Numbered from the stretch's first letter, positions 34,834 through 43,562 are shown. The stretch: 64,000 bases of DNA from JACPNS01 sp047605325 (GCA_047605325.1 JASGFX010000007.1:1-64000); one strand, 5' to 3'. Notes: generated by a model from the letters alone, not told the origin. Numbers and translations are program-made.

Positions 34834-35538
34834 GTGATCGCGCTGCTCTACGACATCCACGGGAATGACCTCGCCCTCGAAGCCGTGATCGCCGACGCTC
34901 GCGCGGCGGGCGCGGACGCATGGCTGCTCGGCGGTGACTACTGCCTGATCGGCGCGCAGCCGGCCGCGGTGCTGGACCGGCTGGAAACGCTTCCGGCCGA
35001 CACCGTCTGGCTGCGTGGCAACACCGAGCGTTGGGTCGCGCACCCCGAGGCGATCGACATCCCGGTCGATGCGATCCGCGACGCGGCACTGTTCACCGCA
35101 GGCGCGATCGGCGAAGACTCGGTGCGCGAACTCAGCTCCCTGCCGGACGTCGTCCACGACGTGCCCTTCGAAGGCGCGTCGATGACGGTGTTCTGCCACG
35201 CCTCCCCCGGCTCGGACATGATCGGATTCACTGATCAGCCGGCCGACACCGACGGCGATGCAGCCGCGACCGACTTCCAGGCAAACACGATCGTCTGCGG
35301 CCATACACACATCCAGTTCGCCCGCGAGGTCGGGGTGATCGAGGTGGTCAATCCCGGCAGCGTCGGCCTGCCGTTCGATGGTGACCAACGCGCTGCCTAC
35401 GGCTTGCTCTCGCCGGATGGATCATTTGATCTTCGGCGTGTGGACTACGACGTAGAGCGTGCGATCGCCGCATACGACGGGACTGACGGCGAGTGGGCCG
35501 AGATCGCGCGACGCCGACTCGCGCAGGCCCGTCCCTAG
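34834..35538 (+). CDS. Calcineurin-like metallophosphoesterase
   Basis: 234 residues. Metal-binding motifs in order: LYDIHGND (D-x-H), GDYCLIG (GD), RGNTER (GNH variant with Thr-Glu instead of His-Asp), CHASPG, and CGHTHIQF plus VNPGSVGLP at the end. This matches small YfcE/MJ0936-like phosphodiesterases. GTG start after a TATGCT hexamer. Its TAG stop shares a CTAG palindrome with the stop of tag on the other strand. Confidence 0.87.
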   Translation: MIALLYDIHGNDLALEAVIADARAAGADAWLLGGDYCLIGAQPAAVLDRLETLPADTVWLRGNTERWVAHPEAIDIPVDAIRDAALFTAGAIGEDSVRELSSLPDVVHDVPFEGASMTVFCHASPGSDMIGFTDQPADTDGDAAATDFQANTIVCGHTHIQFAREVGVIEVVNPGSVGLPFDGDQRAAYGLLSPDGSFDLRRVDYDVERAIAAYDGTDGEWAEIARRRLAQARP

Positions 35539-36098
35539 GTCGGCGGATCAAACGCCAGTCGTGCCCGCGCGACATCAGCATGCGTGTGGCATTCCTGATC
35601 GTGGTCGTTGACGAGGCCCATCGCCTGCATGAAGGCGTAGGCGGTGGTCGGGCCCACGAAGCGCCATCCGCGCGCTTTGAGCTCCTTCGAGAGTGCCGAC
35701 GGATCGCCACCCTCGTAACGCCAGAAGAATCTCGCGAGCGAGCCTTCGCGTTCGGACAGCTCGATCGCCCGCGCGGCATTCGCGATCACGGCTTCGATCT
35801 TTCCGCGGTGCCGGACGATCCCAGCGTCGCCCAGCAGTCGCTCGACGTCTCGCGAATCGAACTGCGAGACGATCTCAAAATCGAACCCGGCGAAGGCGGA
35901 GCGGAAGTTTTCCCGTTTGACCAGGATCGTCCGCCAACTGAGGCCGGATTGAAATCCTTCGAGACAGATCTTCTCGAACAGTCGAACGTCGTCATCGACG
36001 GGAAAGCCCCACTCGGTGTCGTGGTAGGTGGCCTCCGGCTCGGACACGGCCCAACTACAACGCGCCAGCCCGTCGGTTCCGATCGCTGACTCGCTCAT
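35535..36098 (-). CDS. tag: DNA-3-methyladenine glycosylase I
   Basis: 187-residue base-excision enzyme. CSWAVSEPEATYHDTEWGFPV is the N-terminal zinc and substrate motif (first Cys at C14, then YHDTEWG). FQSGLSWRTILVKRENFRSAF is the helix-hairpin core, VGPTTAYAFMQAMGLVNDH the base pocket, and CHTHADV closes the zinc site. Normal length. It follows the YciI-like gene with a 4-base overlap and ends the TetR-led operon. Confidence 0.95.
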   Translation of the reverse strand: MSESAIGTDGLARCSWAVSEPEATYHDTEWGFPVDDDVRLFEKICLEGFQSGLSWRTILVKRENFRSAFAGFDFEIVSQFDSRDVERLLGDAGIVRHRGKIEAVIANAARAIELSEREGSLARFFWRYEGGDPSALSKELKARGWRFVGPTTAYAFMQAMGLVNDHDQECHTHADVARARLAFDPPT

Positions 36099-36382
36099 GT
36101 CGCGAGAAACGCCAGACGCTCGTCGGTCCGCGCGGGAGTGAATTCGGTGACCTCAGCGGTGACGATCCCTTCAGACACGAACGGGTCGCGCGCAACGATG
36201 GCGTCGAGTTCCTCCCGTCCGACCGCGTGGGCGAGCACCGCGCCACCAGCCGCGCCGTCGAGGCTTCCTGCCAGCAGGAACACGCCGTCGTCGAAACCGG
36301 CGGAGAGCCACTCGCGGTGGCCCTCGATCTGACTGGGCGTGCTCGACGCCGACCCCTTGAACCGAAGCTTGATCAGGAACAT
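36095..36382 (-). CDS. YCII-domain protein
   Basis: 95 residues from ATG 36382, preceded by GAAAGG. Ferredoxin-like YCII fold with the conserved His in EGHREWLSAG and Asp in VARDPFVSEG, the proposed active pair of YciI proteins. The start lies inside the last 10 bases of the TetR gene and the stop overlaps the tag start, so TetR, YCII protein and Tag are one tightly coupled operon. Biochemical role unknown. Confidence 0.87.
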   Translation of the reverse strand: MFLIKLRFKGSASSTPSQIEGHREWLSAGFDDGVFLLAGSLDGAAGGAVLAHAVGREELDAIVARDPFVSEGIVTAEVTEFTPARTDERLAFLAT

Positions 36383-36987
36383 GTCTGGCCTTTCGTTATT
36401 TGCTTGGAGGCAGTGGATCCGGTGGCCGCTTCGCCTTCGACCCACGCGCGAGCACGGCCGAGTTCTCGATCGACAAACGCGCGATCGCGCAGCGCTGCTG
36501 ACAATGTGGCGATCCCCTGACTGAGGACGAGCGCGTGCAAAGCGAGTTCATCGGCGTCGCGATGGTGTCCGAGCAATTCGAAGCGCGCCTTCAACCATTC
36601 GCGAAACTGCTCGAAGATCGCAGTCGCCCCCGGCCACGAACCATGGTCGACTTTGCCGAGTTCATTGCAGAGCGTTCCCACTGGGCAGCCGTAGAGGCGG
36701 ATCGCTGCGTCGTTGTCCGCGACGAGTTCGAGAAAGCGAACAATCTGTCCCGCCGGTGTGTCGCTCTCGAGCTCGAAGCGTCTGAGCATCGCGGAGGTGT
36801 CTCGGCGACGCTTCGAAATCACGGCGTCGAGCAAGTCATCCTTGCGCTTGAAGTGGTAGTGGAAATTGCCGCGCGAGATGCCCACGGCCTCCGCAAAGTC
36901 GGCAAACGTCGTGTGTCCGTAGCCACGCCGATAGATCAACTCGTCGGCAGCGCTCACTATCCGTTCTCGTGTCTGCTCAGCAGCCAT
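36373..36987 (-). CDS. TetR/AcrR family regulator
   Basis: 204 residues. The N-terminal helix-turn-helix is TTFADFAEAVGISRGNFHYHFKRKDDLLDAVI. The helical ligand domain contains VADNDAAIRLYGCPVGTLCNEL, typical of the TetR_C group with a conserved GCP. The -10 TAAACT lies 9 nt before the ATG and is covered by a 22-bp palindrome, so autorepression is likely. It may also control the divergent membrane protein gene at 37064. Confidence 0.93.
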   Translation of the reverse strand: MAAEQTRERIVSAADELIYRRGYGHTTFADFAEAVGISRGNFHYHFKRKDDLLDAVISKRRRDTSAMLRRFELESDTPAGQIVRFLELVADNDAAIRLYGCPVGTLCNELGKVDHGSWPGATAIFEQFREWLKARFELLGHHRDADELALHALVLSQGIATLSAALRDRAFVDRELGRARAWVEGEAATGSTASKQITKGQTCS

Positions 36988-36997
36988 GTGGCGGAGA

Positions 36998-37019
36998 GTT
37001 TAGGACATTTGTCCTAAAC
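36998..37019. promoter_or_regulatory. TetR operator palindrome
   Basis: Perfect 22-bp inverted repeat GTTTAGGACA-TT-TGTCCTAAAC, starting 10 bp upstream of the TetR ATG and overlapping its -10 hexamer (36997-37002). It lies 44 bp from the divergent membrane gene start. Size and position are typical of TetR operators. Confidence 0.8.
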
Positions 37020-37063
37020 AGTTTGGGACGCAGAACCATCATCCCCCTGTTTAGATTTGCGGA

Positions 37064-38065
37064 ATGATCCCGAACGCCCCGCTCGCCCACGAGATGTGGT
37101 TCGACCACACGAAGTTTCCTTACGACTTCGGCTTTCTGACGCAGACCGCCACGCTGACTCTGCTGTTCGGCGCCCTGCTTCTCACGTTCCTCCTGCGCTT
37201 CGTCAACCACTTCTGGGACGGAATCGACGTACCCCCGGTCGCGGCGATTGCGCCGTGGGTCGCCTTCGCGGTGCGCATCCACCTGGCGATGTCGATGCTC
37301 GGGCTGTTGTCACTAGGTGTGTTTCTGTCTCCTGCGATGGATCTGCGCTGGAACGCCGTAGGCGTGATCCTCGGGATCGTCATGCTGATCGTGGCGATCT
37401 CGATGGCCGCGGGCTACCGCAGCCGCGAGGCGGCGTGGTTGCTGATCGCATCCGGACCTCTGGCGATGGCGGAGTTCGGAATCGCGCCGGTGCTCCAGCG
37501 GGTCGACCTGCTCGGGCTCGCCGGGTTCATCATCGTCGCCGGCGCCGGTCGCTGGTCGGCCGACGTCGAACGGGGTGCGAGCGAGGATCCGTTCTTCGGT
37601 CCTGCGCGGCTGCGCCCGGAGGGAGTTGCGCGGCTCGGGCTTGCAGTTCTGCTGTTCCGGGTGGCGGCGGGCCTTGCGCTGATCATCGTCGCCGGCTACG
37701 AGAAGCTTTTCAATCCCGAGCTTGCACTCGACTTCCTGCATCGCTATCCGAATCTCCAACTAGCCGACCTGCTCGGCCTGCCGCTCAGCGACATCCAGTT
37801 CATCCGCACGGCCGGCGCCGTCGAGGTGCTGTTCGGGCTGCTGCTGATCTCCGGGGCGTTGCCGCAGGTGATCATCCTGATCGCCGGCGTGCCGTTCACC
37901 GCGACGCTGTTCGTCTTCGGGATCAACGAATTGGTCGGCCACCTGCCGGTCTACGCCGCGATGTTCACGATCTTCGTGTTCGGTTGCCATCCGCAGCTAC
38001 GACCAGCCGCATACGCCTGGCCATGGCAATTGAGGCGACTCGCGGCGCAGCCCCCCTCCACCTGA
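37064..38065 (+). CDS. Multi-pass membrane protein, DoxX-like C-terminal region
   Basis: 333 residues with about eight hydrophobic helices. The C-terminal third (RVAAGLALIIVAGYEKLFNPEL, then AGAVEVLFGLLLISGALPQ) has the DoxX/SURF4-like pattern. The N-terminal part is hydrophobic with a conserved-looking NHFWDGIDVPP loop. TAGATT lies 6 nt before the ATG, with no Shine-Dalgarno. It is divergent from tetR across the operator, so it may be the repressed target. Substrate unknown. Confidence 0.75.
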   Translation: MIPNAPLAHEMWFDHTKFPYDFGFLTQTATLTLLFGALLLTFLLRFVNHFWDGIDVPPVAAIAPWVAFAVRIHLAMSMLGLLSLGVFLSPAMDLRWNAVGVILGIVMLIVAISMAAGYRSREAAWLLIASGPLAMAEFGIAPVLQRVDLLGLAGFIIVAGAGRWSADVERGASEDPFFGPARLRPEGVARLGLAVLLFRVAAGLALIIVAGYEKLFNPELALDFLHRYPNLQLADLLGLPLSDIQFIRTAGAVEVLFGLLLISGALPQVIILIAGVPFTATLFVFGINELVGHLPVYAAMFTIFVFGCHPQLRPAAYAWPWQLRRLAAQPPST

Positions 38066-38072
38066 ACGAACA

Positions 38073-38101
38073 GCCACCGCGCGTCGGGGTCGCGCGGTGG
38101 C
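38073..38101. terminator. Bidirectional terminator hairpin
   Basis: Perfect 11-bp stem GCCACCGCGCG/CGCGCGGTGGC with a 7-base loop, between the convergent membrane protein and M23 peptidase genes. No strong U-tract on either side. Confidence 0.65.
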
Positions 38102-38129
38102 CTGTGTGCCCGCCGCGCGACCCCCGCAC

Positions 38130-38880
38130 CCCCTCACGGCGTAGTGATCCAGGCGCCCTGGGTCGGATTCCAGTGGATCGTCGACTTCTGGAAGGCCTGC
38201 TTGCGGCCGTTTGTGCCCTCGGCGACCTCTTCGCCGGTCGGGTAACCGAGCGCGGCTTCACGTCCGCTCGATGCGAACTTCTGCTCGATCGCCCCGTGCA
38301 CCCAGTGAGCGCCGGTCGCGGCCGACCAGAGAATCACGCCGTCGTCGAAGTACTGGTATTGACCCTTCGTTCCGTTCGGCGCGGTCGCCGCCGCGGCTTC
38401 GTCCATCGTCGCGAAGCCGAGCTTCTCCTCGCCGCCGCTTGCCCAGAAGCGGTCGAGGATCGCCCCGCGGATCACCTGTGCGACGTTCGGCTTCCAGAGA
38501 ATGATCCCGTTCTGGAACTGCTGGAAGCGTCCGCCCTTCTTGGCGTCCATCTCGGGCAAGGTCGGCCAGCCGAGCACGCTCGCGCCGCCGCCGATCGCGT
38601 TCCACTTGGCGCCGATCGTTCCGTAAGGCTGATCGCAGAGCGGGATCGTGTTGCCTGAATTGTCCTTGGCTTCGTCGTTGCCCCAGCGCGAGAGGTAGAT
38701 CGCCGAGACCCACTGGCCCGCTGGTCCGGTGTCGAGGTCGGTCTTCAGCCACCAGCTGTTGTAGCTGGAGCCTTGCGTGACCTTCGGGCCGATCCGACGG
38801 CAGTAGACGTAGTTGGTGCCGGCGTTGAGGGTGCCGGTCCGTGTTCCGCCGGGCTTGTCGTAGCCGGGGGCTGCGGCGTA
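38130..38880. repeat. 751-bp direct repeat, copy 1
   Basis: This block appears identical base for base with 39548-40298 (offset 1418). It encodes the SH3-like plus LGFP C-terminal region of the M23 peptidase. A single mismatch at 38881 is followed by 8 more matching bases before divergence. Confidence 0.9.
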
Positions 38881-39495
38881 GGTGTCGACGGTGTACGCGG
38901 ACGGACCGGGGGTGCCCCCGCCGCCACAGTTCTGACTCACGCGATAGAGCGGCTTCCCGACCTGCATCACAATCGGACCCTCACCCTGAAGGATCGGATT
39001 GACCATGTCGCTGGTCTGGGCATCTGAGCGACCGGGGGCGTAGAGCTGCTCATAGTGCAGGTGCACCACACCATTGCCGCCGATGTCGCCCATCGTTCCG
39101 ACGATCTGACCCTGTTGCACGTACGTCCCGGCCGGAACGTGCCACTTCATGTGCATGTAGGTCGTGAACCAACCGTTGCCGTGGTTGATCTCGATGCCAC
39201 CGGGATAGAACTCCTCGTGGACGAGACCGGGGGCCGAGGCACGAATGTTCGCGTTTGTCGGCTGGCCCTGGACATACATGTCCATCTTCTTGTCGTCCGG
39301 ATTGTGGCCGGCGTAGGTCTGGATCAGATCCGTGGTGCCGCAGTCGAACGGCAGCAGGAAGTTCGGACGGTTGGGAAGCGGATCGGCGGCCGCGGCGGTA
39401 CTGGCCATGAACACCGCGCAGATCGAGCAGATCAGCAGGGCCGTGGCGAGAGTCCAGCCGGCGAGCGAGCGGATGTCGAGCGAGTTGTCGCTCAT
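38134..39495 (-). CDS. Secreted M23 peptidase with SH3-like and LGFP cell-wall domains
   Basis: 453 residues from ATG 39495 (GGAG upstream). A signal peptide (about 1-37, ending TAAAA) leads to an M23 LytM-like domain: GHNPDDKKMD, GIEINHGNGWFTTYMHMKW, an HVPAGTYVQQGQIVG beta motif and the H-x-H of VVHLHYEQL. After a Gly/Pro hinge comes an SH3-like domain (TYAAAPGYDKPGG to NTIPLCD), then three to four LGFP-type repeats (VLGWPT, KLGFAT, ALGYPT). It should cleave peptide cross-bridges while bound to the envelope. The C-terminal 250 residues are the same as in the neighbouring GH25 enzyme. Confidence 0.88.
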   Translation of the reverse strand: MSDNSLDIRSLAGWTLATALLICSICAVFMASTAAAADPLPNRPNFLLPFDCGTTDLIQTYAGHNPDDKKMDMYVQGQPTNANIRASAPGLVHEEFYPGGIEINHGNGWFTTYMHMKWHVPAGTYVQQGQIVGTMGDIGGNGVVHLHYEQLYAPGRSDAQTSDMVNPILQGEGPIVMQVGKPLYRVSQNCGGGGTPGPSAYTVDTYAAAPGYDKPGGTRTGTLNAGTNYVYCRRIGPKVTQGSSYNSWWLKTDLDTGPAGQWVSAIYLSRWGNDEAKDNSGNTIPLCDQPYGTIGAKWNAIGGGASVLGWPTLPEMDAKKGGRFQQFQNGIILWKPNVAQVIRGAILDRFWASGGEEKLGFATMDEAAAATAPNGTKGQYQYFDDGVILWSAATGAHWVHGAIEQKFASSGREAALGYPTGEEVAEGTNGRKQAFQKSTIHWNPTQGAWITTP

Positions 39496-39547
39496 GGTTT
39501 TGTACTCCTGTGTGTTGTTTGATCGATTCATGACAGCTGCGTCCCTG

Positions 39548-40298
39548 CCCCTCACGGCGTAGTGATCCAGGCGCCCTGGGTCGGATTCCAGTGGATCGTC
39601 GACTTCTGGAAGGCCTGCTTGCGGCCGTTTGTGCCCTCGGCGACCTCTTCGCCGGTCGGGTAACCGAGCGCGGCTTCACGTCCGCTCGATGCGAACTTCT
39701 GCTCGATCGCCCCGTGCACCCAGTGAGCGCCGGTCGCGGCCGACCAGAGAATCACGCCGTCGTCGAAGTACTGGTATTGACCCTTCGTTCCGTTCGGCGC
39801 GGTCGCCGCCGCGGCTTCGTCCATCGTCGCGAAGCCGAGCTTCTCCTCGCCGCCGCTTGCCCAGAAGCGGTCGAGGATCGCCCCGCGGATCACCTGTGCG
39901 ACGTTCGGCTTCCAGAGAATGATCCCGTTCTGGAACTGCTGGAAGCGTCCGCCCTTCTTGGCGTCCATCTCGGGCAAGGTCGGCCAGCCGAGCACGCTCG
40001 CGCCGCCGCCGATCGCGTTCCACTTGGCGCCGATCGTTCCGTAAGGCTGATCGCAGAGCGGGATCGTGTTGCCTGAATTGTCCTTGGCTTCGTCGTTGCC
40101 CCAGCGCGAGAGGTAGATCGCCGAGACCCACTGGCCCGCTGGTCCGGTGTCGAGGTCGGTCTTCAGCCACCAGCTGTTGTAGCTGGAGCCTTGCGTGACC
40201 TTCGGGCCGATCCGACGGCAGTAGACGTAGTTGGTGCCGGCGTTGAGGGTGCCGGTCCGTGTTCCGCCGGGCTTGTCGTAGCCGGGGGCTGCGGCGTA
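39548..40298. repeat. 751-bp direct repeat, copy 2
   Basis: The partner of 38130-38880; encodes the C-terminal wall-binding half of the GH25 muramidase. The repeat begins 4 bp beyond the stop codon and ends within the inter-domain linker. Confidence 0.9.
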
Positions 40299-41093
40299 AG
40301 TGTCGACCTGATAGGTGGTGACGGGTGCCGGCGGTGTCGAGCCGTTTGTCAGCTGTGCGAGCGTGTTGTCGTCGTGGGTCACGTCCCGGTCGACGTTGCC
40401 GCCGATGCCGCCGACGCTGCCGCTCTCGGTGAACTGCCAGATCGCGTACGTGCTCCAGCCCGCGGGAAGCGGAGAGGGTGCGCTGCCGTAGTTGGCGATC
40501 ACCAGCGGCAGATTTCCGAACATCACGTTGCTGCCGGTGCACTGATTCCACCAGTAGGCGTTCGTGTAGATCATCGGACCGCGCCCGATTCGCGCTTGGA
40601 TCCGATTGACGAATCGCTGGATCCAGCCAACCAGCCCGGCCGGGCTGAGGTTGTAACAGTTGCCCGAGCCGACCGCGGTGCCGTACTCGATGTCAAGCAT
40701 CGGCGGAAGCGTCTTGCCGTCGTTCGAATACGGCGCGACGCTCAAGACTTTGTCTGCCTGCCCCTCCGGGTCGCCATTGTCGGGACGACCCCAGTGGTAG
40801 GCGCCGGCCACAAGCCCAGCCTGCTTGGCGTTGCGGTAGTCGGCGGCGAAGTACGGGTTCGTGTAGTACCCGCCCTCAGTCGCCTTGATGATCGCGAACC
40901 GCTGGCCGCTGGCCGCCACCTGGGACCAGTTGATCGGTGCCTGATACGCCGACACGTCGATTCCGTAATGGGCGGCCGACGCGCCGCTCGCTGACGCGCC
41001 GAGCACGCAGGCCGCGCAGGCCAGGCTGAGCAGAGCAAGCCGAAACCGTTTGGTCCGGTCCGAGCGACCGGGCGAATTGCACTCCGTTGTCAT
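39552..41093 (-). CDS. Secreted GH25 muramidase with SH3-like and LGFP cell-wall domains
   Basis: 513 residues from ATG 41093, which follows a strong GGGAGGGG site. Signal peptide 1-40 (ending ASGASA). GH25 lysozyme domain about 42-240 with GIDVSAYQ (D46), FAIIKATEG, GAYHW and the catalytic MLDIEYG (D134, E136), plus WQFTESG near its end. The shared SH3-like domain and LGFP repeats follow. It cuts glycan strands while the adjacent M23 enzyme cuts peptides; the two probably act on the same wall through an identical binding module. An intact GH25/M23 pair is also reminiscent of phage lysins, but no phage genes are nearby. Confidence 0.92.
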   Translation of the reverse strand: MTTECNSPGRSDRTKRFRLALLSLACAACVLGASASGASAAHYGIDVSAYQAPINWSQVAASGQRFAIIKATEGGYYTNPYFAADYRNAKQAGLVAGAYHWGRPDNGDPEGQADKVLSVAPYSNDGKTLPPMLDIEYGTAVGSGNCYNLSPAGLVGWIQRFVNRIQARIGRGPMIYTNAYWWNQCTGSNVMFGNLPLVIANYGSAPSPLPAGWSTYAIWQFTESGSVGGIGGNVDRDVTHDDNTLAQLTNGSTPPAPVTTYQVDTYAAAPGYDKPGGTRTGTLNAGTNYVYCRRIGPKVTQGSSYNSWWLKTDLDTGPAGQWVSAIYLSRWGNDEAKDNSGNTIPLCDQPYGTIGAKWNAIGGGASVLGWPTLPEMDAKKGGRFQQFQNGIILWKPNVAQVIRGAILDRFWASGGEEKLGFATMDEAAAATAPNGTKGQYQYFDDGVILWSAATGAHWVHGAIEQKFASSGREAALGYPTGEEVAEGTNGRKQAFQKSTIHWNPTQGAWITTP

Positions 41094-41173
41094 TGATCCC
41101 CTCCCCGGGACAATCTGTATCACGCTACTGACGTGACGTTCAATAGCGCCACACTACAGAAAACCACGGAGGC

Positions 41174-41194
41174 GTGCCGGGACACCCCGGGCAC
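41174..41194 (-). terminator. Terminator hairpin after the YgjP-like gene
   Basis: GTGCCCGGG pairs with CCCGGCAC with one bulge, 24 nt past the stop at 41218 on the minus strand, followed by GGTTTTCTG. Confidence 0.5.
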
Positions 41195-41217
41195 GAGCCC
41201 GCCCGTGGGGTCGGAAT

Positions 41218-41940
41218 TCAGATCAGCCGCAGGGTCTGACCGTGACGCTTGAGCCAGAGCCGGGAATCGCGCCAGTCGGGTACGCGCACGTCCATCAACG
41301 CCCAGAAGCGCGGTGAGTGGTCGCGCACCTCGATGTGTGCGGCTTCGTGCTCGACGACGTAGTCCAGCACCGCCTCCGGCGCCAGCAACAGCCGCCAGTT
41401 GAAGGAGATCGTGCCGCTCGTCGAGCAGCTCCCCCATCGCGTCTTCTGGTCACGGATCGCGACGCGCTCGTACGAAGTGCCGTTGCGTTCGGCGCAAGCG
41501 TCGAGCCTGCCGGTGAAGATCTCCTTGGCCTGGCGGCGATACCAACGCTCGAGTGCGACCGCGACGGTTTCGCGGCGCCCGTCGGGCACGCGCACCCAGA
41601 GCTCGTTGAGCGCGGGTTTGACCGTCACCCTGCCCGACGGGCCTTCAAGCAGGCGGAGCGTCAGCTCGCCGCCGAGAAAGGGCACCGTCGTGCCGTCGGC
41701 TAGTGAACGTGACGCCACGATCTCGTCGGTCGCCTCGATCTTCGCCAGCGTCCTGTTGATCCAGTCGGAACGCTCTTCGACGAACGCATGGCCGTGACGC
41801 TCGGCAACGCGCTCCGGGAGCGTGAGCACGACCCCGTCGTCGCCAACGGTGATGCGGATGTTCCTGGCGCGCGCGGAGCGGCGCAGGGCGTAGCGAAAGC
41901 CCTCGCCGGCGAAGACCGATTCGGCTCCGCTCACTCCCAC
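41218..41940 (-). CDS. YgjP/DUF45-type M48-like metallopeptidase
   Basis: About 240 residues. The C-terminal zinc site is HEAAH (198-202) followed by the third ligand in VRDHSPRFW (H208), preceded by the family motif TRWGSCSTSGTISFNWRLLLAP. The N-terminal half is a beta-rich domain. This is the small soluble YgjP family. Start GTG 41940 overlaps guaA by 10 bases; GTG 41934 is an alternative. Function unknown. Confidence 0.87.
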   Translation of the reverse strand: MGVSGAESVFAGEGFRYALRRSARARNIRITVGDDGVVLTLPERVAERHGHAFVEERSDWINRTLAKIEATDEIVASRSLADGTTVPFLGGELTLRLLEGPSGRVTVKPALNELWVRVPDGRRETVAVALERWYRRQAKEIFTGRLDACAERNGTSYERVAIRDQKTRWGSCSTSGTISFNWRLLLAPEAVLDYVVEHEAAHIEVRDHSPRFWALMDVRVPDWRDSRLWLKRHGQTLRLI

Positions 41941-43562
41941 TCGATCGTCGCGGGCGGCTTGCTCGAGATGTCGAGGGTGACACGGTTGACACCGCGGATC
42001 TCGTTGATCAGGCGGCTCGACACAGTCTCCAGCAGGTCGTAGGGCAGGCGCGCCCAGTCGGCGGTCATGGCGTCGTCAGAGGTGACGGCGCGGATGACGA
42101 TCGGATAGGCGTAGGAGCGCTCATCGCCCTGCACGCCGACCGACTTTACGACCGGCAGCACGCAGAAGCTCTGCCACAGCTCGCGATAGAGCCCGGCCTT
42201 GCGGATCTCGTCCTGGAGGATCGCGTCGGCTTCGCGAACGATCTCGAGGCGCTCGCGGTTGACCTCACCCGAGACGATGCGGATCGCGAGACCCGGACCG
42301 GGGAACGGCTGGCGCCAGACGAGATTCTCGGCCATTCCGAGCTCGGCGCCGACGGCGCGCACCTCATCCTTGAAGAGCAGGCGGAGCGGCTCGACCAACT
42401 CGAACTCCATGTCATCGGGCAGTCCGCCGACGTTGTGGTGCGACTTGATCGTCGAGGCGCCATGTCCGCCGCCGCTCTCGATCACGTCGGAGTAGAGCGT
42501 GCCCTGAACGAGGAATTTGGCGTCGAGCTGCGCGGCCTCGGCTTCGAAGGTGCGGATGAACTGATCGCCGATGATCTTGCGCTTCTGCTCGGGCTCGGTG
42601 ACGCCCTCGAGGCGCTGGAGGAAGATGTCAGATGCGTCCACATGGATCAGCGGCACGTGGAAGTTGTCACGGAAGACGGCGACGACCTGCTCCGCCTCGT
42701 TCTTGCGCATCATGCCGTGATCGACGAACACGCAGGTGAGCTGATCTCCCACGGCCTTGTGCACGAGCAGCGCCGCGACGGAGCTGTCAACGCCGCCGGA
42801 GAGCCCGCAGATGACCTTGCCGTCTCCGACCTGCTCGCGGATCTTGGCGATCTGTTCGTCGATCACCGACGCGGAGTTCCAGAGGCCGTCGGCCTCGCAG
42901 ACGTCGTAGAGGAAGCGCTTGAGCACATCGGTGCCATACGGGGTGTGCACGACCTCGGGATGGAACTGGATGCCATAGAGGCGGCGCTCGTTGTCCTCGA
43001 AGGCCGCGACCGGCGACTCATCCGAGGAGGCGAGCGCGGTGAAGCCGGGCGGCGCCTCGTAGACGGTGTCGCGGTGGCTCATCCAGCATTGCTGCTCATC
43101 GGGAAGATCGCGGAACAGTCGGCCGTGTTCCTTGACGTGCAGATTGGAGCGGCCGAACTCGCCGACCGGCGCCTGCTCGACGCGGCCACCGAGGCCGAGC
43201 GCCATCGCCTGCATGCCATAACAGATGCCCATCACCGGAATCCCCAGCTCAAGCAGTTCTTTGCGCAACTCGGGGGCGTCGTCGGTATAGACGGAGGCCG
43301 GGCCACCGGAGAGGATGATCCCCTTCGGCTGGCGCGCCCTCAGCACCTCGACCGAGGTGTCGGCTGGGAGCAGTTCGGAGTAGACGCCGCACTCGCGCAC
43401 GCGGCGGGCGATCAGCTGGTTGTACTGGCCACCGAAGTCGAGGACCAGGACTTCTTGGGCGGTGATCTCCGAGCCTGAGGCGGCACCGCCGGCGACGCCC
43501 CAAGCCGAATCAACACTGTCGGCTGCGGCGTCGCCTGCGATTGCCGGGTCGGGAGCGTTCAA
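41931..43562 (-). CDS. guaA: GMP synthase, glutamine-hydrolysing
   Basis: 543-residue bifunctional enzyme. N-terminal class I glutamine amidotransferase with GICYGMQ (catalytic C114), FHPEV (His/Glu of the triad). ATP pyrophosphatase with the P-loop LSGGVDSSVAA and the C-terminal dimerisation domain (RQPFPGPGLAIR to TIEWE). The N-terminus has 35 extra residues; the TTG at 43562 is used because it follows GGGG and lies 10 nt after the GuaB3 stop. It converts XMP to GMP. Confidence 0.96.
   Translation of the reverse strand: MNAPDPAIAGDAAADSVDSAWGVAGGAASGSEITAQEVLVLDFGGQYNQLIARRVRECGVYSELLPADTSVEVLRARQPKGIILSGGPASVYTDDAPELRKELLELGIPVMGICYGMQAMALGLGGRVEQAPVGEFGRSNLHVKEHGRLFRDLPDEQQCWMSHRDTVYEAPPGFTALASSDESPVAAFEDNERRLYGIQFHPEVVHTPYGTDVLKRFLYDVCEADGLWNSASVIDEQIAKIREQVGDGKVICGLSGGVDSSVAALLVHKAVGDQLTCVFVDHGMMRKNEAEQVVAVFRDNFHVPLIHVDASDIFLQRLEGVTEPEQKRKIIGDQFIRTFEAEAAQLDAKFLVQGTLYSDVIESGGGHGASTIKSHHNVGGLPDDMEFELVEPLRLLFKDEVRAVGAELGMAENLVWRQPFPGPGLAIRIVSGEVNRERLEIVREADAILQDEIRKAGLYRELWQSFCVLPVVKSVGVQGDERSYAYPIVIRAVTSDDAMTADWARLPYDLLETVSSRLINEIRGVNRVTLDISSKPPATIEWE

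Noticed and set aside
37057..38658. 533-codon plus-strand frame over the DoxX-like gene and M23 peptidase end
   Set aside because: Arg-rich composition, crosses a terminator hairpin and is antisense to a conserved domain.
39552..41093. GH25/M23 pair as part of a prophage lysis cassette
   Set aside because: Both have Sec signal peptides and LGFP wall-binding repeats, with no holin, tail or capsid genes nearby.
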